DNA of 64,000 nucleotides from Symsagittifera roscoffensis (taxonomy: Eukaryota > Xenacoelomorpha > Acoela > Convolutidae). The stretch is taken from contig NC_087068.1 of assembly GCF_963678635.1 (NCBI RefSeq), positions 8,808,027 through 8,872,026 of the forward strand, in the 5' to 3' direction. Shown here piece by piece: positions 47,097-57,806 of this stretch. The notes beneath the pieces are model-generated. The model worked only from the letters and a program-made list of their open reading frames with translations. It did no database searches and was not told the DNA's origin. The translations under genes were made by a program, and so were the position numbers. Numbering within the stretch: the first letter of the stretch is position 1; each line of letters opens with the position of its first letter.

Positions 47097-47390
47097 ACAA
47101 GACTGCTCGTATCAGGGCGAAGCCCTGAATGTTTCGACTGCCCATTAAGGTTTATGGAGCAGTAATATCATTAAGAAATTAAAAGTAATAAAACAAAATG
47201 AAATTTTTTTTTTCAAAATTTTTTTTTTTAAATCATCCCCCACACGCCATATAAAGTACAAAAGGATAGGTTTCGCTACTTGTAACAAATCAATTATGGC
47301 AAATAAGCTTCGTTAAACCAATTTGGAACGATTTCTAAGACGGATTAACTCTCCGCTTACGCGTTAATAGCGCGAAATATGCGAAAAATA
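47097..47390 (+). repeat. GTTCCGACT MITE, interrupted
   Basis: Head ACAAGACTGCTCGTATCAGG through GCGTTAATAGCGCGAAATAT, where a hAT-type MITE fragment begins. A diverged head piece lies just before it (47025-47065). Confidence 0.8.
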
Positions 47391-47712
47391 GAGCGGACGC
47401 CCCCCTCCCTCAGGGATTCGACCCCCTGCCGAGCCAAAAGGTCCCCCCTTTGGTACTTTTTAAGAAATCCATTTTTTGCCGACCGACCCTAAACTTTTTC
47501 TAAAGGCGCCAATATATACTAACTTTGAGGGGGAGCGCGCGCCAAAAAAACGCGATTTTTTTGTCAACATTTTTCAAAAAGTGCCTAAAAGCGGCGCACA
47601 ATTTTTGGCAAAAACAGGGACCTTTTAGTGCTTTAGAAAAGCTCGAAAAATCAATTTGGTCGACCTAAAAAAATAAAAGGTCGTCAAAATTCTCGAAAAT
47701 TTTTTTTAAATC
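47391..47712 (-). repeat. hAT-type MITE fragment
   Basis: GGACGCCCCCCTCCCTCAGG to CTCGAAAATTTTTTTTAAAT. Inverse orientation; it breaks the MITE at 47097. The conserved tip CAGGGGCGGAT is absent on both sides. Confidence 0.75.
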
Positions 47713-48982
47713 CGCAAGTTTTGCTAGGTTATGTGGAACTTATATAAGTAATAAGGTTTGGTTGTTACTTTTACAAGCTCGAATTTCCTTCTATAATAAA
47801 GCTCAGAACACAAATTATATGGCGAAATTGATCTAATCTGCACTTATAACCATTGCAACAAATTTTAAAAACCGACACAAAGTGTAATAATAAAAAAAAT
47901 GCTTCAATTTTTTATACTTATGTAACCAATTTGAAATATTTTTTGGAAGGACTTGCTGTAAATCACTGCTGCATAGTCAATTTTAATTTAATTTTTTAGA
48001 TCAATTTTTCATACTAATCATTTCACTTTTTTGTATATTGATACGACCACATAGTGGAAAAAATATATTGGAATATGATTTTATCTTATAAAATCAGTTT
48101 ATCAAAAAACGGTAAGAAAATGAACAAAAAATCACAATGAAGCATCTGTACTCCTGATTTGAACTAAAACATAATTTTTCTTCAAAATTTTTCGGTTCTG
48201 GGAAAATTGATATCCAGTGTGTATCTGTAAAACTGTCTTTTTCAACTGGCTATTAAGTGAATAAAAGTATCAAAACCTCTGAAATTTTTTATTGACTCCA
48301 GTCAGAAAATGTTTTGTAGTGTGAAGGTTTTGAAAAGGTAAGTTAGGCACAATTGTGTTGTAACATTTCGAATATTTTGCTGATGGCAAATCAGCTTATT
48401 TACAGAAACAGAAATATATTTTTTTATTCTTTGCTGGTATATTAATTCTCATCTTCATAAATTTTGATAATGAATTGATCTCGTGGCAAAAAAAGTGTTT
48501 TGATACTCCTGTTCGTTTCAAAGTTGTTGTAGTTTAAATAAAAACAAATCGACAGAAACACCAAGTTTATGTTTTCACTTTACAGACTATTTTAATGCGT
48601 GATATTTTACCTGAGTAACGTTAGTTTACTTTGACTATGTTAGCGCCTGTTTGGAATCAAAATATTGAAAAACTTAAAAAACTGCAAAATTGAAAAAAAA
48701 ACGGATTTTTTTTGTTTTTCTTGTCAATTTTCTAAAGAGCTGTTTTTCAATTTGCTTATTTAATATGACTGTCGAATATACCTAATACCAAATGTGTGTT
48801 CAGCTCCTTTTATCACACCACGCCGAAAAAACGACAATAATTTGAAAAAATTCTTTGTTGTATTTTTTTAGACTACGGTCGAAACATTCTGTGCTACTTG
48901 CACAGTAACCGGCTATCCTTGTCTTTTGATTGTTTGTATTTGTTGTATTTTTTAATTTGAAAACTGTTTGTTCTTTGTTCAG
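47713..48982. other. 3' part of intron 1, no feature seen
   Basis: AT-rich sequence without repeats I recognise, ending in the exon 2 acceptor. Confidence 0.4.
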
Positions 48983-49080
48983 ATGATCTGTGGACATGGG
49001 GAAGTGTGCAAAGTGCCCGGGGTGCCTGCGTTCGAGTGTCTCTGTCCCCTCCACACATACTGCACAGCACAAGGAAAATG
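48983..49080 (+). CDS. CART-like neuropeptide precursor, exon 2 (cysteine module)
   Basis: 98 bp between a textbook acceptor (TTCTTTGTTCAG) and donor (AAAATG|GTAAGA), visibly GC-richer than the surroundings. Read in phase 0 it gives MICGHGEVCKVPGVPAFECL and then CPLHTYCTAQGK, with cysteines at precursor residues 90, 96, 106, 108 and 114; the last two bases TG open codon 120. Spacing is C-x5-C-x9-C-x-C-x5-C. Vertebrate CART has C-x5-C-x11-C-x-C-x5-C-x6-C, also with Met just before the first cysteine and Gly-Glu between the first two. Other readings: a partial EGF module (but C-x-C-x5-C is too short for EGF) or another small cystine-rich secreted peptide. The exon is confident; the family call is moderate. 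Confidence 0.78.
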
Positions 49081-49664
49081 GTAAGACTTGAAAGTTCCCA
49101 ACAAATGTTCTAACTGCAAAAAAACTATTCGAAAAGCGGTTTTTATTAAACCACCTGTGCGAAAAGAATTCATAGCCGATACCGTGACCAAGTAGCGTGC
49201 GAAGGGACGAGGGAGAGAAAGGAGGTTCTGTTTGTTTGGGGGGATATGGTTGCAAACCTTCCTTCAATTGTGGTCGGCGAAAATTTCTTAAGTTTCTTCC
49301 TTTTATTAGATACTATTTTACAACGTCCATTTTAGGTTGACGAACCCTACAAAAGTTTCTAAAGGCGCCTTTGGCACCAATTTACACTAAAACTGAGGCG
49401 AGATCATGCTCTGAAAAAATACAGTTTTTTGTTCACAATTCTTTAAAAAATGTTGAAATAGAACGTCAATTTTGGTCTGTTTTTCAAAAATTGGCCGGCA
49501 TGTCAAAATATGGTCTTCATAGTGCTTAGGATTTTCAGAAAATAAAATTGGTCGACCACCTAAAAATAACGACCGCTCCTCCCCCTAGAAAAGCTGTGGT
49601 ACATGTTTATTAAAAATACATTCGAACACTTCGCTTAATTGAGCTTCAGGTGTTTTTCATTTAG
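49081..49664 (+). other. Intron 2 of CART-like gene
   Basis: Starts GTAAGA. It contains a diverged hAT-type MITE fragment (about 49325-49600: TTTCTAAAGGCGCCTTTGGC, TTGGTCGACCACCTAAAAA). The 3' end is uncertain: AG at 49648-49649 or at 49663-49664. Confidence 0.45.
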
Positions 49665-49812
49665 CTGGCCTATATTTGATCAAAACTACACTCCTGGCTT
49701 GATTTATGTGATTTATGAGGTTTTAAATTCGGTCCATCTGAAAGAGGAACACGTAGCCACTTCACCACCCTCCCAGCTCTTCTCCAGCCCCTCCCCCCCC
49801 CATCTCCAGTAA
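49665..49812 (+). CDS. CART-like precursor, probable exon 3 (sixth Cys, tail, stop)
   Basis: With the acceptor TGTTTTTCATTTAG the first base C completes codon 120 as TGC, which supplies the sixth cysteine (C-x5-C). The upstream acceptor TTGAGCTTCAG (exon from 49650) is in the same frame and gives W120 then C121 (C-x6-C, as in vertebrate CART). Either way the frame stays open for 48 more codons to TAA at 49810-49812, unusual in this AT-rich DNA, and AATAAA follows at 49820. The tail is Ser/Pro rich at its end (SPPSQLFSSPSPPHLQ). A long tail after the last cysteine is not typical of CART, which normally ends one residue after it, so the exon needs transcript support. Confidence 0.5.
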
Positions 49813-49819
49813 AATTACA

Positions 49820-49825
49820 AATAAA
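49820..49825 (+). terminator. Polyadenylation signal AATAAA
   Basis: Eight bases after the stop codon of probable exon 3. Confidence 0.4.
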
Positions 49826-50532
49826 AGTTGTTTAAAAATTGTTCACATGGCATTATGCATGAAAGGAAAGCTTTAAAAAATTTGTTCACCTGTTCACGTT
49901 GACACGTTTTAAAGCAATTTATAACATGAAAAGTCATTTTAACTAGATTTTTTTATATTGAATTTCAGAAAAAATTAGGAGATAGTACTAGAAAAGAGCC
50001 CCCTCCCTAGATATCTCCAACAATTTCTTTTCTTGTGGCACGTATTAGGCAGTTTAACTACAAAGAGAACCCTGCAGACGTAAAAATCTCCTCAAATGCA
50101 GAAATGATAACTCTTTGAGTCAGATGTAACTTTGGTTCAATTATTATAAAAAATAACTGATATTTCAGCGAATCACAGCGGAAATATGAAAAGCTAGCAG
50201 ACCTTTCTATCAGACTGTGTTATTTTTGTATTATGCGAAGCTTCCTTTTGCGTCTCAAGTTCAAATCCGTTTATTTTTGCATCTAGAAACATTACGCGGT
50301 ACCACTATTGCTTCTAAAATTGAACAAGCTGAGGTAGACCCCATGCTATATTTAAGTTAAGAACTCTTTTACTTTCATTGTCACGACAGGGTATCGAATG
50401 CTTGATCTGACTTACTGAAAGTTAATGCCTTTCCACTGCGTTAAATGCTTCTATTAAGTTTTCTAATTATGCCCAGTTCATACCATGAGGAGGAATGTTG
50501 AAGACAACATAAAAATCAAATTAATATTAAAA

Positions 50533-51067
50533 ACAAGACTGCTCGTATCAGGGCAAAGCCCAGAATGTTACAACTGCCTTTTAAGGTTTATGGAGCAGTG
50601 ATAACATTAAAAAAATTTAATGAAATTAAACAAAATAAAAAAAAAACTTTATTTTTAAGTTTGAAATTTTTTTATGGAAATCATCCCCCCACACGCCATA
50701 TAAAGTACAAAAAGATAGATTTCGTTCCTTGTAACAAATCAATTATGGCAAATAAGCTTCGTTCAACCAATTTGGAACAATTTATAAGACTGATTAAATC
50801 TCCGCTTACGCGTTGATAGCGCGAAATATATCGCGCGTTAATTGTCCCAAATTGGCCAAATATGGCAATATCTAATCCCCGTAACTTTGCGAAAAATGAT
50901 CACAGTGAAATATCTTTTCAAATTTGAGCTCAGGACAACAATATCTTTCGAATGATATTTAAAAAAATTCCGTCAAAATGGCTGGTTAAGAAGTCGAAAT
51001 TTGCTTGAAGAAAAAAAACCCACCCCGAGCACAAATATTCCGTTACTTTCGTATCGAAAGTCGGAAC
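50533..51067 (+). repeat. GTTCCGACT MITE, full-length copy (535 bp)
   Basis: From AACAAGACTGCTCGTATCAG to AAAGTCGGAAC. The family has GTTCCGACT about 30 bases from the left end and AGTCGGAAC at the right end, a short inverted pair. A second head starts two bases further on. Confidence 0.85.
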
Positions 51068-51068
51068 C

Positions 51069-51270
51069 ACAAGACTGCTTGTATCAGGGCGAAGCTCTGA
51101 ATGTTCCGACTGCTTTTTAAGAAATTTTTATGAAAATTAATTTTTTTAATGAAATTCTAATCTTTTTGAAAATTTTTATGAAATTCATCGCACGCCATTT
51201 AAAGTACATAGTGATAGACTTTGACTCCTAGTAACAAATCAATCATGGCAAATAAGCTTCTTTCAACAAT
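51069..51270 (+). repeat. GTTCCGACT MITE, tandem 5' piece
   Basis: ACAAGACTGCTTGTATCAGG directly after the preceding copy, lasting through AATAAGCTTCTTTCAAC, with an internal deletion. Confidence 0.75.
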
Positions 51271-53357
51271 AATCAATTCTGAGAAAAGTAAATTTCAGGC
51301 AAAGTTACAAAGTTAAATAAATCCAACAATCAAATTTTTCGCCTTTTTTTTCAGAAAACATCAGCAACAATGGTGAGCAGTCAATAAAAATAGCAAAAGG
51401 AAGTTTTCGGGAAAGTTTGGTCCTAGGCTGCAGAATAAAAGTTTTCAAGTGAATGGAGTATCAAACATTTTTGTCCGCTCAAAATTTTTTGTCCGCGCAC
51501 AGCCAAAAAATACTAAATTTTGTTTGCACTCGACTAAGTCGCATTTAGTACATAGCTGGGATTGAATGTTGCATGTAGAAGAATTTTTTTAAACCAGAAA
51601 ACGTAAAATAACTATTTCTGGGAATGATTATAAATATCGACTGGCTATCTACTAATTTGAATATTGGAAGATGCTTCAGTTGTTGGTGTTTGTTCTTATA
51701 TAAATCTTGGAAGTAATTTGGTTATAAAAACTAACAGCGTCATCTTTTGTCCAGACTATGGCTTTTGAAGCAAAAAAATGAATTTTTTTTTGAAAATAAT
51801 GAAAAAAATAAGTTTTTTTTTGATGAAATTTTTTCTTGAATTTCGTTTCTTACTAACCGATTTCTTGTCTTGCAGTTACAGACATAGGTTAGGTTGTAAT
51901 TATTAAGTTAGTAGTGAGATATAAAATTGGTCTTAGAATTCCATCAGCTTTAAGTTAGTTACTTTCGTTTGACTTTTGATTCCTCTTTGGTTCCTTCAAA
52001 GATCAATTCAAGTTCACTTGTCAAATGACAGATATACTCAGCACCAAAAACAAAAATAAAAATGGCGCCAAAAAACGTGATTCACTTTGAGATTCATAAA
52101 AGATGTTGAAATTTAGTTATCCAAGGGAATGAACAAATTTATTCATTCAAAATGGTCAATTTTTTTAAATTTTCTTATTTTGTCAAAAAAGATGCCAATC
52201 ATACAGCTTTATTAAAAACTTCAAAACAATTTCTAAAAAATTTCAAAATCTAAGAAAACGTTCGATAATCAAGTTTAAATAAAAAGTATCAAAATCATTA
52301 GCAGGTCGATATTCGAGATTGAAATAAAAAAATTAAAGAACTGCAGGCTGATAGTTGTTTTCGCTGAGCTTTCAAACTTGATGTTTTTTTTCCAATTAGA
52401 AGCTTGGTGCAAAATGCAATGAGTACGTTTTTTCGGGCATAATCAAATAATTTAAAATTTTTTCTTTTAATTTCCATTTGCTAGTTGCTCCAAAATTGCT
52501 AGTTTGCTCCAAAGATTTTTTGAAGGTTTGGGTAGCTCGAAAAATTAATTTGATCCAGATAAAAGTTTTCAAATTTTTTTCATCAAAATACTACCCATCC
52601 AATCAAAAATTTCCTGTGAATGCCACTTTTCTGTTCTATGAGACTCATCTTTTTGAAATTTTTTAAAGAAAGATCATCAGATAATTTTTGGGCGGAGTTT
52701 TTGCTTTACTTCATCACGACTGGTTTATATCGCAGCGATTCCAGCAACCTTGTATTAAATTTTTCCTTTTGTCAACTTACAATGCCACAGTAAGTAGTAA
52801 TTTTTTAAGCGAATCAATTAGAAATTTAAGAAACGTTGCAATTATTGAATATATTTAAAACCTTGCCATTAATATACTTAGAAGTGAATTAACTCTTGTT
52901 AAACTACACTGTTAAAATAAACAAGCTGTCAGTTTTCGATGATCTGAGATTACTTGAAATCCGAATGACGATGCGGTACATGCCCTGAATGTTTTGACAT
53001 CGTTTTAAAAGAAAAAAACTGAAATTTTCAAAAGATAATAAAAAAAATTAATACTTCTTTTCAGATTTTTTGAAACTCCTCTTTCACACTGAGATATATA
53101 GCGTATTTAGCGTCTAATTTTTTTCAGGAGGACGTAAAAGCGTGACTCAAGAGAATTTGAAATCATTTCTCAGCCAGTTTATAATCCATAACTGGCTGAA
53201 TTGGCAAAAAAACTCCCCCCCCCCCCGTAACAAAATCAATTGGAACCAGTTTAAAACTAGTATTTATAGCCAATTATGTTCTTGATAAAATTATCCTTAT
53301 AAAATATTCCTTGCTAACCAATCATGATCAATGACTAACACTGACAAATATTTGTAT
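51271..53357. other. Intergenic AT-rich DNA, no convincing gene
   Basis: Acceptor-like strings at 51345-51356 and 53052-53062 are not followed by open coding sequence. A C-run (53214-53226) marks a degraded MITE-like scrap. Confidence 0.45.
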
Positions 53358-53610
53358 TGCTGAAACTACAAGTAGTTTCAGCACCAGAACAATTCGAATA
53401 AATCTTAGAAGACAGTTGTTCTCCTTTGGAACAAGTTCCATTAACCTAACTCGCGAATTGCAGTATACACTAGATTTATTGAGCCTAGGAGATATAAAAG
53501 TAAGATTAAGATTGGTATTAGACTCAGAAGTTGCACTAATCTATCCGGCCGAAAATAAGATAACGTGACGAACAAACGGTGTACCTTATCTGAAGTTACT
53601 TTATAAGTAA
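53358..53610 (+). repeat. Gypsy LTR fragment (family of 2559-3175)
   Basis: TGCTGAAACTACAAGTAGTT start, then ACACTAGATTTATTG, AGGAGATATAAAAGTA, TCTATCCGGCCGAAAATAAG and GTGTACCTTATCTGAA match the first 250 bp of the LTR at 3175-2925, in opposite orientation and with about 20% differences. It breaks off before the LTR 3' end. Confidence 0.8.
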
Positions 53611-54950
53611 GCTACCTCTGGCTTAAATTCAATACCAAAACTTTTCCTTTTGAAATAGTCGAACTATTTGTGTTCGGATAGTTTTTTTCTTCAGCATCTT
53701 TCGATAGTTTAATTAGCGTTGCTTGACGGACTATTTATTGTAGCATAAGAAATATGGGTTTCAGTTTGGAATTATTTTGACCAATTTGGAATAACTAAAG
53801 CACGTTTTTTAACAAATAAAATAGGCTCAGAAAGCTTTCGAAGTGAACGGAGGCAAACGAAATAGTCCGAATAACGCGCTACTAATTAATAAACATATCA
53901 CTCTAAAATAGACATAGTGTGGGGTGAAAATATGCAAAAACTAACATTGTTATCATATTTTTTTTTATTTATCATTTTCCAACCCAAAAAAAACCCTCAG
54001 ATACTTTATAGGGCAGCTCAAACATTCAGGATTTTGTCCTACTGCGAGCAATTGTGTTGAACTTCAAATGAGATTTTTCAGTTTTATGTTTTTTGCAACC
54101 TTCCCACATTGGTTGGTCAGTAGAAAATTAGAGTTACTAACAAAAAATTTTCGCGTTTTTTATCATCAAGTTGAGGTTACAATTTTACTGCGTTTTTGCA
54201 TTGAAAAATCCATTTATGATTGAATCAACGACATATTGCATAACACAGTTAACGTAATCCACTACATAAAAATATATTTTTTTTTGAGTTTATTACTTTT
54301 GGTAAAATTTTTTTACAACAGCCCACCAGAAGCGAAATCACGGACGTTGAAAAATTGCATCTTATGGGATACAACTGATCGTATTTTTTTTTCAAATAAT
54401 TGCTCCTGTTTGAACCCAAATGTGTCTCTTTCCTGATATATAGCTACAACAAACTATTAATTCTTGACATTGAACTTTGAGCGAGAAAATATCATAAATG
54501 CAGTTGGTTATTTTTGCATTTTGCTAATTGAAAATCCTTCCACTACGATAAAAACGTTTTGGGTCAGGAGGTCAATTAGGAATGTCATAAAACGGTGAAA
54601 GAAGGGTGAAGAAGGATAGATATGAAGTAGAGGGGGCGTTTGAATAAAAAAAAAGACAGTTTTTTGACCGAGTTGTACCCCCCCCCTCCCCTAAACCCAA
54701 CAAGATTGTAGTGGCGATATTTCCCAGTTTGTAATTGTATTGTCTTTTTATTGACAGCTGAGCACTGCCGAAATGTCAAAGACCTTAAGATCTTTCGGTA
54801 GAAACGTAATCACCTCTGTTCTAAACTTGGTATTCCAATTTGGTAATATTTCAGATAAAAATTAATAAATGCATCACCAACACGCAAAAAAAAGTATGAA
54901 CAAATTCTAATTGCTGGTTTATTATTGTTATTTATGTTTGATGAAAGTTC
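53611..54950. other. Intergenic DNA, no feature seen
   Basis: 54000-54050 resembles an inverted, decayed head of the GTTCCGACT MITE (AAACATTCAGGATTTTGTCC). 54676-54700 is C-rich. Confidence 0.4.
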
Positions 54951-55720
54951 GTCCGTAATACAAGCTGTTTCGACGCGGGCTGAGGTCGTGATTTTATGCC
55001 CAGACCATTGTAGCCGAGTTTGGGTAATTTTCCAGAGTATCGCGACCAATATTCGATATTTACAGACTTTCTCAACCAAAATTTAGTTTTTCCAGAAGCT
55101 TAAGACCAAAGAGATGTGTTCACGACCAATGCGACTCAAAAAAAATGTCCGCCACTGCCGATAAAAACTATCCACGACCAGCGCGACCGAGGAAAAACTA
55201 TTGTGATAAGCTGAATTGACGAAAAAAAATCCACGAACACAGAGAAATGTCCGCGTCCAGAGTGATTAAAGAAACATAACACCAACCGACTCGAATTTTC
55301 TCTTCTGAAACTTTGAATATTTTGTTGCAGTTCATTGAAGTATATGCTGTATATTGTTTTCAGCACTATGAAATCGAATTATTGAAACAGTATTTGCTTG
55401 TTGGTTTTTTTTGCATTTTTACATTTTTGAACATTTTTAGAATTTTGCGTTCTTACACTCATAAAATTTTTATGCTTCTTTATTGTGTGAAACTTTGGTT
55501 GAAATCATGTGGACCAATCTATTGCTCTGATCATGGGTGCGGTCACGTTTTGCAGATTGTCACAACTTTAGGTTTAGGTTTTTGCGACCAAGTTTGCTGA
55601 CTATATTGCCCGACTAGAGCGACTAATTTCAGACTATCGTGACCAATTTCAAGACTAGCGCTACTAATTTCTAGATTAATTGCAACTGAGTTTCGACGTT
55701 TCTAAACTTTGTTATTGAGA
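54950..55720 (+). repeat. Decayed CGACCAATGCGACT minisatellite
   Basis: Motifs such as GCGACCAATATTCG, CACGACCAATGCGACTC, CACGACCAGCGCGACCG, TCGTGACCAATTTCAAGAC and GACTAGCGCTACTAATTTC recur at irregular spacing, interrupted by a 55260-55590 insert. It looks like an old array no longer homogenised. Confidence 0.5.
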
Positions 55721-56140
55721 CCATAAAATCCTGTTCAAACAGGTTTTGGTAATATAATGAAATTCGGTGCGACTGTAAAAGTCTAAAATTTACTCTTATA
55801 GTTCGACCCTTGAAATGAAGTTCGCCCATCATTCATAATGCAAGGCAATAAAGAAAAACAGAAAACTGCAGAAAAACTTGCAAATTTGTACCTAAAAGTA
55901 TCGCTATATTCAGTTCTTGCGACTTGCCGTTTAACACTGAAGTTTACTTACTAAAAGTTATTGTTTGTAAGCTAATTAACAAGGACCTTGAAATAATTCT
56001 ACCAGTACTTGCTTGGAATAGATTCAACGGACAAATTTTTATACACACAAAACCAAAACCAAAAATCCGTTGTACTTTAGCCTTTTTTGTAACCCTCCAG
56101 TAAACTATAGCTCGCAGCAAAAAATTTAGTTAGATCGAAT
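55721..56140. other. Intergenic DNA, no feature seen
   Basis: Nothing recognised. Confidence 0.4.
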
Positions 56141-56145
56141 TAACA

Positions 56146-56480
56146 CGCCCTTCCCTTCCTCAGGGATTCGACCCCCTGCCAACCCAAAGGGTCCCCCTCT
56201 CGTACTATTTTGTGGATACATTTTTGGCTGACGGACCACAAATTTTTCAAAGGGGGCCTTGGGCGCCAGATTATAATAATTTTTATTTTTTGCGGGGGGG
56301 GGGGGGGGGAGAGCGCCAAAAAATGCAAGTTTTTTGGTAAGAGTTTTCCAAAAAAGACCTACAAACGCCTCCTTTGGCCAGTTTTTTCAAAAAATTGCAG
56401 AAAAAGGTCGACCGTTTTTTCTAAATTATTTTGAAAATCCGCCTCCGCTTGATAAAATCCTAGCTTCGACCCTGCCCTAA
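56146..56480 (-). repeat. hAT-type MITE, diverged copy
   Basis: GGGATTCGACCCCCTGCCAA, GGGCCTTGGGCGCC, a run of 15 G at 56295-56309, and CTAGCTTCGACCCTG at the right. Tips degraded. A further fragment at 56950-57145 shares GTCGACCACCTTATCAACC and GGTTGGCCTAGAAAAG. Confidence 0.65.
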
Positions 56481-57145
56481 ACCATTCTAAAAGCGACCTC
56501 CGTTCCAAAAGATACGAAAATAAAGGAGAGATCGCGCGCCAAAAAGCACAATTTTTATTTTCTGTCAAAGGGCATTGTGATCAAAATTTTGCCTCTGAAA
56601 ATTTTAGATGGTCATTTTTGGCATGTTCTTAGGATTTTTTCCCGTTCTTAGTCTGTTCTATTGCCTGTTTTTCAGTAATTTGCAAGCAACCCAAAAAAAG
56701 TTTGGGCAAACCGTGCAATTTGTTGCGCTTTCGCAGAAATAAGAGAAGCAGTTTTATCTGATCAAAAAACTATTTACATTAAATTGTTTCTCCTAAAACT
56801 CACTGCCTCCAACCTTAAAAAATCTAAGATTTAGAAAAAACTATAAAATCAACTTTTTCAAAATACCCAATAAAATTTTCGAAAAAGAAAACTTTTTGAA
56901 AGCCGTCAAGGATTACTCGTTTAGTAGAATGATTAGGTTTTTGACCATTCCCAGAGGCGGATTTAAGGAGGGCGGGGTGTTTGGGTTGACGCTTTCTTCT
57001 CAGGGAGTCGACCACCTTATCAACCAAAGCTTGCCCTTTTTGTAATGTTTTTTGCGATCAAAGTCGGGTCTTCATAGTGCTCTTTACTGAGTCTTTACCG
57101 AAAAATCAATTTGGTTGGCCTAGAAAAGAAGATCGACAAAATAGA

Positions 57146-57778
57146 TTCCTTTCTGACCATTCCAATGCTACTTGCAACAGTCACTATTGTTTTAATCAAG
57201 TTTTCCGCAATTTAATTAAATTTTGTGTCGTTTTTTTTAGTTAGGCACACAGAAACCTGTCTGAAAAATAATTTTTCAAGCTTAATCAAGTTAGGACTTA
57301 ATCGAAAGGGCTCACTTTACAAAATAGTACGCACTTTTACGATTGTAGCGCACGCTTTAATTACAATTTGGGCCACAAAACTACAAAATATGTGATACAA
57401 TTTACGTTATTAGTTTTTTTGCAAGAAAACCAAAAAAAAATTCCTTGTAAACCATTAAATTAATGATGGCCCTAAAAAATCACTTTTTGGGGTAAAAGCC
57501 CCGAAACAATTCCATCGCATTGTTAGCCCCCATAGGTTGATTGCTCACTGTGGATTTATAGGCAAAGTCAACCATAACTTTGGGAGATTATTACTGCTAG
57601 GCTTGAATCCTCTTGAATTTGTGAAACATTTGCTTGCGTATCTCGCACCTGTTATGCCTTTCTTGGGCATCGAGTTCATGTAAAATACCTTCAAACTTAA
57701 AAAATTGATTTTTTAACGACGAAAACAGTTTTTTATTTTGCTAGGGAACTGTATAATGAGAGATTCAACTATGACTGA
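57146..57778. other. Intergenic DNA, no feature seen
   Basis: Small hairpin GGGGTAAAAGCCCC at 57490-57503. Otherwise nothing. Confidence 0.4.
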
Positions 57779-57806
57779 ACTTTGAATTTGAATTTGAATT
57801 TGAATT
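57779..57806 (-). repeat. (TTCAAA)n microsatellite, possible LINE 3' tail
   Basis: About four units on the minus strand. CR1/RTE-like LINEs often end in short tandem repeats instead of poly-A, which fits its place downstream of the RT. Confidence 0.5.

Larger units (their letters stand above)
37381..48982 (+). other. Intron 1 of CART-like gene (11.6 kb)
   Basis: Bounded by GTGAGT and TTTGTTCTTTGTTCAG. It holds a hAT-type MITE, an AT-palindrome MITE, the 1.8-kb tandem duplication and a truncated GTTCCGACT MITE. No further exon was found, and none is required because both flanking exons meet in phase 0. Confidence 0.5.

Noticed and set aside
48983-49080. Reading exon 2 as an EGF-like domain
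   Set aside because: The C-x-C-x5-C ending is too short for EGF, which needs about eight residues with Gly/aromatic positions before the last Cys.
48800-49267. 155-codon minus-strand ORF
   Set aside because: It is the shadow of CART-like exon 2 on the other strand; the plus strand has matching splice sites and ordered cysteines.
51345-51374. Possible micro-exon AAAACATCAGCAACAATG between TTTTTTTTCAG and GTGAGC
   Set aside because: Joined to exon 2 it would give an immediate stop (TGA), and there is no other exon to pair it with. Kept only as a note.
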